DNA of 64,000 nt from SZUA-22 sp963751695 (GTDB lineage: Bacteria; Bacteroidota; Ignavibacteria; Ignavibacteriales; Melioribacteraceae): contig CAVVVP010000003.1 in NCBI GenBank assembly GCA_963751695.1, positions 930,001 to 994,000 on the forward strand, given 5' to 3'. Made by a program: the position numbers and the translations under genes. Positions 26,986 through 36,818 of this stretch are shown here, piece by piece. Every line of letters begins with the position of its first letter. Position 1 is the stretch's first letter. The notes beneath the pieces are model-generated. The model had not been told where the DNA came from and searched no databases. It worked only from the letters and a program-made list of their open reading frames with translations.

Positions 26986-29451
26986 ATGAAATTTAGTTTT
27001 TTAATAATCATTCTCATGATTTCACTGTTTCTTTCTTGCTCTATGGAAAAACGCACATGGGTAAGGATCAACCAGCTTGGATATCTTAATGAATCTTCAA
27101 AGATTGCAACACTACTGTCTAAAGATGAACTAGACCTCAATGAATTTATCTTACGTGATGCAATAACAAGTGAAATACATTATAAAAGCTCAAGCGTCAT
27201 AGAATTTGGAAAATATCTGAATTTCAAATCAACATTTAGACTCGATTTCTCACATTTTACCAGGCCTGGAGCATATTACATTGAAGTCAACCAAATGAGA
27301 TCACCGATTTTCAAAATTGGTGATGATGTTTATAATGGAACGGCAGATTTTATACTAAAATATATGAGACAGCAACGGTGCGGTTACAATCCATTTTTAC
27401 AAGACTCATGTCATACTCGAGATGGATTTAGAATATATCATCCATCAAATGATTCTCTCAATATCAATGTAACCGGAGGTTGGCACGATGCGTCAGATTA
27501 TTTACAGTATACAGCAACCTCAGCAAATGCAATATATCAGATGTTGTTTGCCTATCAGCAGAATCCAAATTCATTTTCTGATAACTATGATAATAATGGA
27601 AACAAAGGCTCAAATGGAATTCCTGACATTATCGATGAGGCAAAATGGGGTATTGATTGGTTAATAAAAATGAATCCTTCTGATTCTGAGTTTTACAATC
27701 AGATCGCAGATGACCGCGATCATAAAATGTTCAGACTTCCGACTAATGATTCTGTTGATTATGGTAAAGGCCTTGAAAGACCAATCTATTTATGTACTGG
27801 AGAACCACAAGGCGTCAAGAAACATAAAAACAGAGCAGATGGACTTGCATCTACACTTGGTAAGTACTCATCCTCATTTGCATTGGCGTCAGAAGTCTTA
27901 AAACCCTTCTACCCTGAATTAACAGATGAGTTAATATCCAAATCTAAAAATGCATATAAAATTGGGCTGGCTAATCCAGGTGTATGTCAAACAGCACCAT
28001 GCGGAGCCCCATATTTTTATGAGGAAGATAACTATACCGATGATTTGGAATTAGCCTCAGCTCAATTGTTTAAAACAACTAGAATTAAACAGTATCTAAA
28101 CGATGCGGTAGACTTTGGACGCAAAGAACTATCTACTCCTTGGATGGGGGCTGACACAGCAAATCACTACCAATGGTATCCCTTTCTAAACCTTGGACAT
28201 TATCAGTTAGCTAAAAATGGAGAAAAATACTCAAATGAATTTATTAAGTATCTACATTTTGGATTGCAAAAAATCAAAGATCGAGGAGTTGATAATCCAT
28301 TCCGTATTGGAATTCCTTTCATTTGGTGTTCAAATAATTTAGTGGTTGCTGCCATTACGCAATGCCGTCTATATCATGAAATCACTAATGATGATACGTT
28401 TTTAGAAATGGAAGCGTCACTACGAGATTGGTTGTTCGGAAATAATCCTTGGGGCACCTCAATGATTGTTGGATTACCAGAATGGGGTGATTATCCTTCT
28501 GATCCTCATTCGGCATTTTGGCATGGTCATGGATTCCAAACTTATGGTGGATTGATTGATGGGCCAGTTTATGCCTCAATTTACAATAGACTAATTGGAA
28601 TAACATTATACAGTGAAGATGAGTACGCCCACCTTCAAAATAATTACATGGTCTATCATGATGATTATGGAGATTATTCCACAAATGAACCTACTATGGA
28701 TGGTACAGCAAGTCTATCTTTTTATCTCTCATCAATGCAGAAACTAGGAAAAAGCTCCCCAGCAAGTATTTCTAAAAATTCAGAAGGAGGAATTACTCGT
28801 TTTAATATTAGTAAAAAAAATATTTACTTAGCATTTTCAGGTCATAAATATGCAGATGGAAGTAAAATAATTCTTGATGTTTTGGATAAATATGGGATAA
28901 AAGGGAACTTCTTTTTCACAGGAGATTTCTACAGAAATGATAAATTCTCAAAGTTCATCAAAAGTCTTGTTGCTGGAAAGCATTATTTGGGAGCTCATTC
29001 AGATAAACATTTACTATACTGTGACTGGAGTAATCGAGATTCTACACTAGTTAGTCCGAGTGAGTTTTATGATGATATAAGAAAAAACTACCAAGAATTG
29101 AAGAATTATGGGATTGATCCTTCAATGGTTAAGTATTATTTACCAGCTTATGAATGGTACAATTCTGAAGTTGCAGCATGGACAGAAAGCTTGGGATTAA
29201 AGTTAGTCAACTTTACTCCAGGCACTCTCTCTACATCGGACTATACAACTCCTAACATGAATAATTATAAATCTTCGAAAGAAATATTTGATAGTATTGT
29301 TGATTATGAAGATCAACATGGATTAAATGGATTCCTTCTTTTAACACACGTTGGAACTAATCCAAAAAGAGATGATAAGTTTTACGATAAACTAGATGCC
29401 TTAATAAAAATTTTAATAGAAAAAGGATACCAATTTATGATTCTCTATTAG
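26986..29451 (+). CDS. GH9 family glycoside hydrolase-polysaccharide deacetylase-like fusion lipoprotein
   Basis: 821 residues. Lipobox-type signal with Cys18 (MISLFLSC). An Ig-like N-terminal domain of GH9 enzymes spans about 25-110 (VRINQLGYLNES). The GH9 catalytic domain spans about 115-585. It has catalytic Asp168 and Asp171 in GGWHDASDY and probable proton donor Glu568 in NEPTMDG. The C-terminal about 215 residues resemble a NodB-type deacetylase (YLAFSGHKYADGSKIILDVLDKYGI, AHSDKH with His671 and His675, PAYEWYN). The usual motif-1 Asp-Asp is replaced by Ser-Gly. It likely cleaves beta-glucans or another beta-linked glycan at the cell surface. Confidence 0.85.
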   Translation: MKFSFLIIILMISLFLSCSMEKRTWVRINQLGYLNESSKIATLLSKDELDLNEFILRDAITSEIHYKSSSVIEFGKYLNFKSTFRLDFSHFTRPGAYYIEVNQMRSPIFKIGDDVYNGTADFILKYMRQQRCGYNPFLQDSCHTRDGFRIYHPSNDSLNINVTGGWHDASDYLQYTATSANAIYQMLFAYQQNPNSFSDNYDNNGNKGSNGIPDIIDEAKWGIDWLIKMNPSDSEFYNQIADDRDHKMFRLPTNDSVDYGKGLERPIYLCTGEPQGVKKHKNRADGLASTLGKYSSSFALASEVLKPFYPELTDELISKSKNAYKIGLANPGVCQTAPCGAPYFYEEDNYTDDLELASAQLFKTTRIKQYLNDAVDFGRKELSTPWMGADTANHYQWYPFLNLGHYQLAKNGEKYSNEFIKYLHFGLQKIKDRGVDNPFRIGIPFIWCSNNLVVAAITQCRLYHEITNDDTFLEMEASLRDWLFGNNPWGTSMIVGLPEWGDYPSDPHSAFWHGHGFQTYGGLIDGPVYASIYNRLIGITLYSEDEYAHLQNNYMVYHDDYGDYSTNEPTMDGTASLSFYLSSMQKLGKSSPASISKNSEGGITRFNISKKNIYLAFSGHKYADGSKIILDVLDKYGIKGNFFFTGDFYRNDKFSKFIKSLVAGKHYLGAHSDKHLLYCDWSNRDSTLVSPSEFYDDIRKNYQELKNYGIDPSMVKYYLPAYEWYNSEVAAWTESLGLKLVNFTPGTLSTSDYTTPNMNNYKSSKEIFDSIVDYEDQHGLNGFLLLTHVGTNPKRDDKFYDKLDALIKILIEKGYQFMILY

Positions 29452-29550
29452 CGGAGCTGAAAAACTAAAGTTCAGGAAACATTGAGTATCTAAAATTAGA
29501 TTTTATTTTCTTTTTGAATTACTTTATTACACGGGGAACTAAAAAAAATT

Positions 29551-32500
29551 GTGAGTGATAGACTCTATACATATCCACTTGATAGTCTGCTTAAATGGAT
29601 TCTAAAAGATTTAAAAGAAGAAAAAGTTTTTGGGATATCAAGAAGTCTTTTTTTTACTCCTTCGGTTAATGATCCTTTTCGTCTGAGAAGATATGGACAC
29701 CTTCTTGAAACACCACTTGGAGTTGCAGCCGGACCTCATACTCAACTATCTCATAATATTATTTTATCTTGGCTAATGGGGGCAAGATATATCGAATTAA
29801 AAACTGTGCAAACACTGGATGAACTTGAGGTATCTAAACCTTGTATTGATATGACAGATGAAGGGTATAATTGCGAATGGTCTCAAGAACTAAAGGTTCA
29901 GCAATCATTTGATGAATACTTAAATGCCTGGATAATAATTCACATTCTCAAAGATCTTTTCAAATGGCCAATGGAGGAAGCAGGATTTATCTTTAATCTT
30001 TCTGTAGGATATAATCTTGAAGGAATTAAGAAACTGAATGTTCAATGGTTCTTTGAAAAAATGAATGACTGCTCTGATGAATTGAATAAAAAAAACGAAC
30101 TGATTTCCCAATTCTATCCAAGAATTAAAGAATTAAATATTCCCGCTTGTCTTTCAGACAATATCACTCTTTCCACAATGCATGGTTGCCCGCCGTATGA
30201 GATTGAAAGTATTGTAGAATATTTAATAGTTGAAAGAAATCTCCACACTGCTGTAAAACTTAACCCCACTCTTCTTGGACCATTAGAGTTAAGAAGTATT
30301 TTAAACAAGAGATTAGAATATGAAAACGATGTTCCAGATAAAGCTTTTGAACACGATATAAAGTGGGAAGAAGCTACTGGAATGATTAAAAGATTAACAG
30401 CACTTGCAAAAGAGAATAATCTACATTTTGGATTAAAGTTGACAAATACATTGGAGACTAAAAATGCTTCTGATCTCTTGCCAAAAGAAGAGGAGATGGT
30501 TTATCTAAGTGGAAGGGCACTTCATCCCATTTCAATTAATCTGGCTTCAAAACTTCAAAATCAATTTGAAGGTAAGCTTGATATATCGTTTTCAGCAGGA
30601 GTTGATGCTTTTAACATTGTTGATACACTGACGTGCAATTTATCACCAATCACAGTTTGCAGCGATTTATTAAAACCGGGCGGTTACACAAGATTAGCTC
30701 AATACTTCACGGAATTGCAAAAGGAATTTGATAGAAAAAATGCAAAAAGTATAGAACAATTTGTCTTGACCAAACATAATCAAACTGATCTAGACATTGC
30801 GACAATTGTTAATCTCCAGAATTATGCCACCCAAGTTTTGAGAGATGAGCGTTATAAAAAAAGTAGTTTCAAATATGAGAACATCAAAACAAAACGAGAA
30901 CTTACCGTTTATGATTGTATTTATTCTCCATGCATTGAGTCATGTGCAATTAGTCAGGATGTACCTGAATACATGTATCATACAGCAACTGGAAATTTTG
31001 AAAAAGCTTTTGAGATAATTCTAAAAACTAATCCGCTTCCCAATACTACTGGTATGGTTTGCGATCATTTATGTCAAGCAAAATGTACTCGGTTAAATTA
31101 TGATTCTCCACTCCTGATTAGAGAAATTAAAAGGTTTATTGCAGAGAATCAATCTAAAAACTTTTTGCTAAAACCTAAGCCGTCATTGGGAATTAAAGCA
31201 GCGGTAATTGGCGCTGGTCCTGCAGGATTATCAGCTTCATATTTTCTAGCTTTGGAAGGAGTTGAAGTTCATGTTTATGAATCTAAAAGTTTTGCAGGCG
31301 GTATGGCTTCTGATGCAATTCCAGTATTTAGAATCGATCAAGAACTCTTAAAACAAGATGTGAAAAATATTGAATCCCTCGGTGTTACATTCCATTTCGA
31401 AAAAAAGCTGAATAAGAATGAGTTTTCTACTCTCCGAACAGAATTCGACTATATATTTATAGCGATCGGGGCACAGATGGGTAAGAAGTTAAATATAGAA
31501 GGGGAATCTCTTCCCCAAATTTTTGATCAACTTACTTTTCTTTCTGATGTCTTAAATGGAACAAAGCACAAGTTAGGAAAAAAAATTGCCATTGTTGGAG
31601 GGGGGCTTTCAGCCGTTGATGCGGCGCGAACTGCTAATCGCTTGAAAGAAGATGGAGGTAAAGTAACAGTATTATATCGCAGAACAAAGAACGAAATGCC
31701 ATGTGGTAGAGAAGAAGTTGATGTCATGATTGAAGAGAGAATTGAAATTTCGGAGTTAGTTATTCCAGAAAGTATAGAAAAAGATAATGAAAGACTAAGG
31801 GTTTGCTGTTCAAGGATGAAATTAGGAAAATTAGATTCTTCTGGACGAAGAAGACCGGAAAAGATAGAGGGAAGTGAGTATGACCTTTATTTTGATTCAG
31901 TAATTTCAGCAATAGGACAAGACATTCGAATGGATTTCTTTCCTGATAAAGAAATTGTCATTAATCTTTCGACATTAGAAACGCAAATTAAAAATGTTTT
32001 TGCCGGAGGGGATGCGGTAAGAGGTGCAGACTCGCTTATCAATGCGATGGCAGACGGGCAGAAAGTTGCACAAAGAATCCTCAATCGAATTGAAAAAGAA
32101 TTAGATTTATCTATAGTTCCTGATCCGAAATTAACTGAGATAGAGTTCCAACGAAAACTTGCGACAAGAATAAAGGGTGGCAAGATACCATCAATTCCTT
32201 TAGAGAAAAGAGCATCTTTTAAGACAGTCCATCCAACACTCACAAAAGAGCAAGCTCAGATGGAAGCTGATAGATGTTTGTATTGTAATGATATTTGCAA
32301 TATCTGCGTTACGGTCTGTCCTAATTTGTCAAATGTATCGGTGAAAGTTGAACCAGTTGAAATTATTATTCCTCATATGAGGGATTCTTTTGTTATTGAT
32401 CAAGCACACCAAATAATAAACATAGGTGATTTTTGCAATGAATGCGGCAATTGCACAACATTCTGCCCAACTAATGGTGATCCGTATCGAACGAAACCAA

Positions 32501-32790
32501 CAGTTTATCTTTCAAAAGAATCATTTGAAAAGGAAGAGGACTGTTATTTCGTCACTAAGGATTCAATTTCATATAAGAAAAATGGCTATACTAAAATCCT
32601 TCATATTAGTGATAAAACAATGAAGTATGTTGAGAATGAAAATCATATAATACTTGGAAAAGAAGATTTTAATGTTATTGAAATTGAAGAAGGGGACCAT
32701 GTTAACTTTGATTTCACAGGGATTATTGAGCTAAAATTTATGCATGATTATCTGAAAGATCATCCATTACTATTTTCGCAGGAGTTTTAA
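29551..32790 (+). CDS. ygfK: YgfK-family FAD/4Fe-4S oxidoreductase of the purine-degradation cluster
   Basis: 1079 residues from GTG 29551, with GGGGA upstream. The N-terminal about 420 residues form a dihydroorotate-dehydrogenase-like barrel with YgfK-specific AAGPHTQLSHNIILSWLMG and ELKTVQTLDELEVSKPCID. The middle is a GltD-like module with Cys457, CIESC and MVCDHLCQAKC. It also has GAGPAG near 553 for FAD and GGGLSAVDAA near 680 for NAD(P)H. The C-terminus has two ferredoxin motifs, CLYCNDICNICVTVC from about 909 and CNECGNCTTFC near 961. The protein matches E. coli YgfK along its length. It was once named a selenate reductase subunit but is now tied to anaerobic uric acid breakdown. The stop overlaps the next start (TAATG). 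Confidence 0.92.
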   Translation: MSDRLYTYPLDSLLKWILKDLKEEKVFGISRSLFFTPSVNDPFRLRRYGHLLETPLGVAAGPHTQLSHNIILSWLMGARYIELKTVQTLDELEVSKPCIDMTDEGYNCEWSQELKVQQSFDEYLNAWIIIHILKDLFKWPMEEAGFIFNLSVGYNLEGIKKLNVQWFFEKMNDCSDELNKKNELISQFYPRIKELNIPACLSDNITLSTMHGCPPYEIESIVEYLIVERNLHTAVKLNPTLLGPLELRSILNKRLEYENDVPDKAFEHDIKWEEATGMIKRLTALAKENNLHFGLKLTNTLETKNASDLLPKEEEMVYLSGRALHPISINLASKLQNQFEGKLDISFSAGVDAFNIVDTLTCNLSPITVCSDLLKPGGYTRLAQYFTELQKEFDRKNAKSIEQFVLTKHNQTDLDIATIVNLQNYATQVLRDERYKKSSFKYENIKTKRELTVYDCIYSPCIESCAISQDVPEYMYHTATGNFEKAFEIILKTNPLPNTTGMVCDHLCQAKCTRLNYDSPLLIREIKRFIAENQSKNFLLKPKPSLGIKAAVIGAGPAGLSASYFLALEGVEVHVYESKSFAGGMASDAIPVFRIDQELLKQDVKNIESLGVTFHFEKKLNKNEFSTLRTEFDYIFIAIGAQMGKKLNIEGESLPQIFDQLTFLSDVLNGTKHKLGKKIAIVGGGLSAVDAARTANRLKEDGGKVTVLYRRTKNEMPCGREEVDVMIEERIEISELVIPESIEKDNERLRVCCSRMKLGKLDSSGRRRPEKIEGSEYDLYFDSVISAIGQDIRMDFFPDKEIVINLSTLETQIKNVFAGGDAVRGADSLINAMADGQKVAQRILNRIEKELDLSIVPDPKLTEIEFQRKLATRIKGGKIPSIPLEKRASFKTVHPTLTKEQAQMEADRCLYCNDICNICVTVCPNLSNVSVKVEPVEIIIPHMRDSFVIDQAHQIINIGDFCNECGNCTTFCPTNGDPYRTKPTVYLSKESFEKEEDCYFVTKDSISYKKNGYTKILHISDKTMKYVENENHIILGKEDFNVIEIEEGDHVNFDFTGIIELKFMHDYLKDHPLLFSQEF

Positions 32791-35363
32791 TGAAATTTAT
32801 ACTAAATGGAATTGAGAAAGAATACTTTGGTGATCCAAATATTTCTCTATTAAACTACTTGCGTGAATTGGAAGGAATTACTACAGTAAAGGATGGTTGT
32901 TCTCCGCAAGCGGCTTGTGGTGCTTGTACTGTTAAGATAGATTCAGACGCCAAGTTGTCTTGCGTTACCCAAATGGGCAAAGTTGAGGGAAAAACGATTA
33001 TAACTCCAGAAGGATTATCAGAATATAAGCAAAGAGTTTTTACGAATGCATTCGTTGAGAAAAGTGGAGTTCAATGCGGTTTCTGTATTCCTGGAATTGT
33101 AATGCAAGCCAGTGTTTTAATTGATAAAAATCCAAATCCCACTCGAAATGAAATTGCTTTAGGATTGCAGCCTAACCTTTGTAGATGTACTGGTTACAAA
33201 AAAATAATTGATTCAATTGAATATGCAGCTGAGGTAATAAGAGACGTTAAAGAAATTCCCACACTAAAAGTACAATGTGGAGTTGGTACACGTTATCCAA
33301 AATATGATGCGGATAATTTAGTGTTAGGTCAAAGTTCATTTGTTGCCGATATAAAACTGGATGAAATGCTCCATGGTGCCCTAAAATTCAGTGACCATCC
33401 ACGTGCAAAAGTATTGTCGATCGATCTGCGAGAAACAGAGAAAATTGAAGGTGTTGTGAAAATTATTACCGCAAGGGATGTTCCTGGGAAAAGGCATAGT
33501 GGATTAATCATTAAAGACTGGCCAATCATGGTTAACATAGGGGAAGAAACTCGTTATGTCGGGGATGTTTTGGCTTCAGTTATTGCGGTATCTGAGGTTG
33601 TGGCTAGAAAAGCAGTTCATGCGATAGAAGTTGAGTACGAAGTCTTAGAGCCTTTAACTGATATGACACAAGCCTTGAATGAGGATTCTCCTAATATCCA
33701 CTTGGATGGAAATCTATTATCCCTAACAAAAATCAACAGAGGTAATGTTGAGGAGGCCTTTAATGAAGCAGCTTTCATATCAGAAGGTACCTATACAACT
33801 CAAATGATAGAGCATGGTTATATGGAACCTGAATGTGCAGTTGCAAAAACTGATGATTTTGGTGTGGAAGTGCTTTCACAAGGCCAAGGTGTATATGAGG
33901 ATAGGAAACAGATAGCAGAAATACTAAATCTTGAAGAGAGGCAAGTTCGTGTAGTACTTGTTCCAAATGGCGGTGGATTTGGAGGTAAGGAGGATTTGTC
34001 TGTACAACATCATGCTGCCTTAGCATCCTATATAATTAATCGACCAGTAAAAATTTTATTGTCTCGCGATGAATCAATTTTGATGCATCCAAAACGTCAT
34101 CCGATGATAATGAGATATAAGGTTGCATGCGATTCAGATGGAATACTAACTGCAATTGAGGCGGACATTTTGGGAGATACTGGGGCATATGCTTCAGTTG
34201 GTATGAAAGTACTGGAAAGAGCGGCGGGTCATGCAACCGGTGCTTACAGTATTCCCAATGCCAAAATAGTTAGCAAAGCTGTGTACACTAATAATTTGCC
34301 GTGTGGTGCAATGCGTGGATTTGGAGTTAATCAAACAGCATTCGCAATTGAAAATTGTATTGATGATCTATGTGAAAAAGGCGGTTTCGATAGATGGCAG
34401 TTTCGATATGATAATGCTCTTGCAGACGGTGGAATTACATCTACTGGACAGGTTCTACAAGGAGCTACGGGAGTTCGTGAAACTTTAATTGCAGTTAAGG
34501 AACAATTTCAAAATGCGGACCATGCAGGAATAGCTTGTGGTATTAAGAATACTGGTATTGGTAACGGAATGCCTGATGATGGAATTGTTTTGATAGAAAT
34601 AGTATCAAATGATAAAGTAATTCTTAATCATGGATGGACAGAGATGGGGCAAGGGGTAAATACAATGGCCATTCAGTTTTTATGTGAAGAGACAGGGATC
34701 GATCCTAGTATTGTTGAAGTTGTAGTTGATACTTCTAAAGAAGCGAGATCAGGTATGACAACAGCTTCTAGAGCTACTTCCATAATCGGTAATGCAATAA
34801 TCGAAGCGAGTAAAGAACTGAAAATAGATTTGCAGAACAATGCATTGGCCGATATGGTTGGAAAAGTTTATCGTGGAGATTGGGTATGTGACTGGACTAC
34901 CAAACCTGAAGATGTGAGATCTGAGGTAGTTACTCATTATTCTTACAGTTATGCTACCCAAGTCGTTATTCTTGATGATTATGGTGAAATTAAAAAAATA
35001 ATTGCCGCTCATGATGCTGGAAAAATAATCAATCCGAGTTTGTTCGAAGGACAAATTGAGGGTTCACTCCATATGGGTCTTGGGTATGCTATCTCCGAAG
35101 ATTTAGAAATGGAGGAGGGAAGACCAAAATCTACAATGCTTCGCAAGATGGGAATATTGAGGGCAAAAGAGATGCCTGAGCTTGAAGTAATTGGAGTCGA
35201 AGTTCCAGATCCAGTTGGACCATACGGCTCAAAAGGAGTTGGGGAGATCGGACTTGTTCCAACTGCAGGAGCAGTTGCAAATGCATTCGCCCAATATGAT
35301 GGAGTTAGATATAATAAACTTCCAATAAAAAAACGTAACAGAGGTTTAGGATCAAATGAGTAA
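32790..35363 (+). CDS. molybdopterin-dependent purine hydroxylase/dehydroxylase (Xdh-like, 2Fe-2S fused to molybdenum domain)
   Basis: 857 residues. The two plant-type/helical 2Fe-2S clusters are complete: Cys37, 43, 46, 58 and Cys96, 99, 131, 133. From about residue 170 the molybdopterin domains follow, with GQGVYEDRKQIAEIL, PNGGGFGGKED, GAMRGFGVNQTAF and the catalytic Glu819 in GSKGVGEIGLVPTAGA. There is no FAD domain, unlike full xanthine dehydrogenase, so electrons likely pass to or from the adjacent YgfK flavoprotein. It matches the XdhD/selenium-dependent xanthine dehydrogenase type of the E. coli and clostridial purine clusters. No in-frame UGA is present. The start overlaps the ygfK stop by 1 base. 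Confidence 0.88.
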   Translation: MKFILNGIEKEYFGDPNISLLNYLRELEGITTVKDGCSPQAACGACTVKIDSDAKLSCVTQMGKVEGKTIITPEGLSEYKQRVFTNAFVEKSGVQCGFCIPGIVMQASVLIDKNPNPTRNEIALGLQPNLCRCTGYKKIIDSIEYAAEVIRDVKEIPTLKVQCGVGTRYPKYDADNLVLGQSSFVADIKLDEMLHGALKFSDHPRAKVLSIDLRETEKIEGVVKIITARDVPGKRHSGLIIKDWPIMVNIGEETRYVGDVLASVIAVSEVVARKAVHAIEVEYEVLEPLTDMTQALNEDSPNIHLDGNLLSLTKINRGNVEEAFNEAAFISEGTYTTQMIEHGYMEPECAVAKTDDFGVEVLSQGQGVYEDRKQIAEILNLEERQVRVVLVPNGGGFGGKEDLSVQHHAALASYIINRPVKILLSRDESILMHPKRHPMIMRYKVACDSDGILTAIEADILGDTGAYASVGMKVLERAAGHATGAYSIPNAKIVSKAVYTNNLPCGAMRGFGVNQTAFAIENCIDDLCEKGGFDRWQFRYDNALADGGITSTGQVLQGATGVRETLIAVKEQFQNADHAGIACGIKNTGIGNGMPDDGIVLIEIVSNDKVILNHGWTEMGQGVNTMAIQFLCEETGIDPSIVEVVVDTSKEARSGMTTASRATSIIGNAIIEASKELKIDLQNNALADMVGKVYRGDWVCDWTTKPEDVRSEVVTHYSYSYATQVVILDDYGEIKKIIAAHDAGKIINPSLFEGQIEGSLHMGLGYAISEDLEMEEGRPKSTMLRKMGILRAKEMPELEVIGVEVPDPVGPYGSKGVGEIGLVPTAGAVANAFAQYDGVRYNKLPIKKRNRGLGSNE

Positions 35364-36261
35364 AGTATTAATAACTGGCAGCACTGGTTTAGTTGGAAAG
35401 GTATTAGTATCACACTTGAAAATGCAAAACATTCAAGTGGCCCAATTGTCTAGAAGAAAAGTATTGAATGAAGATAATATTTTTCACTGGGATATTGAAA
35501 ATGGAGTTATTGATGTCAAAGCACTTAATGGTGTGGACCACATTATTCATCTGGCAGGGGCAAACATTGGTGATAAACGGTGGAGTAAAGTTAGAAAAAA
35601 TGAGATTATAAACAGCCGCGTTAATTCAACAAGACTTTTTTATAAACTGATAGAAAAATTGGAATTTAGACCTAAGTCTATAATCTCTGCTTCTGCAGTT
35701 GGTTATTATGGAGCAAAGACAGTTGATCATGTATTTACTGAAAATGACCCACCTTCAGATGATTTTGTTGGGTCGACATGTCAGTTATGGGAAAATGAGG
35801 TTTTAAAGTTTGAGTCTCTTGGAGTGAATACAATTCGTCTTCGGTTAGGTGTTGTGCTCTCACCAAATGGAGGTGCATTAAAAAAAATGGTTTTTCCCGC
35901 TAGATTAGGTCTTGGTGCTTCTCTAGGGACTGGAAAGCAGTATTTACCTTGGATTCACATTGAAGATGCAATCAAAGTAATTTTCTGGTGTCTGAGTAAG
36001 GATTATAAAAGAGAAGTATTTAATGTTTGCTCAAATGATTTTATCACCTATCAGCAATTCTCGAAGTCCCTTTCTGAAACTCTTCGAAAACCATATTTCT
36101 TACCCAATATTCCTTCATTCATGCTTAAATTGATCTTTGGTGAAATGTCACAAATCATCCTTGAAGGGAGCAGAGTATCTTCTCAAAAATTAAATAAAAA
36201 TGGATATATATTTAAATTTCCAGAATTGGAATCAGCACTTTCCGATTTACTAAAAGATTAA
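35356..36261 (+). CDS. TIGR01777-family NAD-dependent epimerase
   Basis: 301 residues, extended SDR fold. The Rossmann motif ITGSTGLVGKVLVSHL is at the N-terminus, followed by HIIHLAGANIGDKRWS and SAVGYYGAKT (active-site Tyr). LPWIHIEDAIKVIFWCL and the C-terminal DUF1731-type tail RVSSQKLNKNGYIFKFPELESAL are diagnostic of TIGR01777 (YfcH/SulA-like). The start overlaps the stop of the molybdoenzyme by 8 bases, so it is probably the third gene of the ygfK operon. Substrate unknown; membership in purine breakdown is only positional. Confidence 0.88.
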   Translation: MSKVLITGSTGLVGKVLVSHLKMQNIQVAQLSRRKVLNEDNIFHWDIENGVIDVKALNGVDHIIHLAGANIGDKRWSKVRKNEIINSRVNSTRLFYKLIEKLEFRPKSIISASAVGYYGAKTVDHVFTENDPPSDDFVGSTCQLWENEVLKFESLGVNTIRLRLGVVLSPNGGALKKMVFPARLGLGASLGTGKQYLPWIHIEDAIKVIFWCLSKDYKREVFNVCSNDFITYQQFSKSLSETLRKPYFLPNIPSFMLKLIFGEMSQIILEGSRVSSQKLNKNGYIFKFPELESALSDLLKD

Positions 36262-36809
36262 TAATCTTGTTTACTCATAACAAATATTTTCGGATCATAT
36301 CCATTACTACTTAATATTTCTTCACACTTTCCATAATCGACCTCAGATAATATTGGATCTCTGGCTAAGATCCAGCCATATTTTCTGTTCGGAGTTCCAA
36401 CCACCACATATCTATAGTTTTCTTCCAATCCAAGAATCCAATAGTCTCCCCAGAATAAATTTATACCGAAAAGTGAAACAAAGCTGACTTCAAGTTTTGA
36501 ATTGCTTATTGGATCAACAATTTGTGCTATTCCCTCGGCAATATCTTCTTCTTCGTCTTCATCAACACACTTATTGATAACTATTATAGTTCCGTCATCA
36601 TTTAGAACATAGGTAGCTGTGGTGTTTTTTAAGCAGTGATCTTGGAATGAATTTGGAATCTTAGAAATTTCATACCAAGTTCCTGTGTATTTTTTCAGAT
36701 CAACTCGTTCTACTGTAGTTACTTCTGGCAATGCATTTTGTCCTGAACAAATGGAAAATAGTAAAATAGATAAAACAATTGTAAGTGAGCAACTTTTTAA
36801 TGAATACAT
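36258..36809 (-). CDS. bacterial lipocalin (Blc-like)
   Basis: 183 residues with a signal peptide (SCSLTIVLSILLFSICSG). The lipocalin motif 1 is VDLKKYTGTWYEISKIPNSFQ and the later YRYVVVGTPNRKYGWILARDPIL matches Blc. It is an outer-membrane or periplasmic carrier of lipids or hydrophobic ligands. The Cys of the signal region (SIC-SGQ) is a possible lipoprotein acylation site. Its 3' end overlaps the convergent epimerase gene by 4 bases; the threonine synthase gene lies 9 bases upstream on the same strand. Confidence 0.88.
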   Translation of the reverse strand: MYSLKSCSLTIVLSILLFSICSGQNALPEVTTVERVDLKKYTGTWYEISKIPNSFQDHCLKNTTATYVLNDDGTIIVINKCVDEDEEEDIAEGIAQIVDPISNSKLEVSFVSLFGINLFWGDYWILGLEENYRYVVVGTPNRKYGWILARDPILSEVDYGKCEEILSSNGYDPKIFVMSKQDY

Positions 36810-36818
36810 TTCTAATCC

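Noticed and set aside
30114..30308. Short reverse ORFs inside ygfK
   Set aside because: They are antisense shadows of a protein with continuous homology, and none has an SD or conserved domain.
32790..35363. Selenocysteine-containing xanthine dehydrogenase suggested by family naming
   Set aside because: The frame has no in-frame TGA and no SECIS-like hairpin was seen. 'Selenium-dependent' in the family name refers to a labile selenium cofactor, not Sec.
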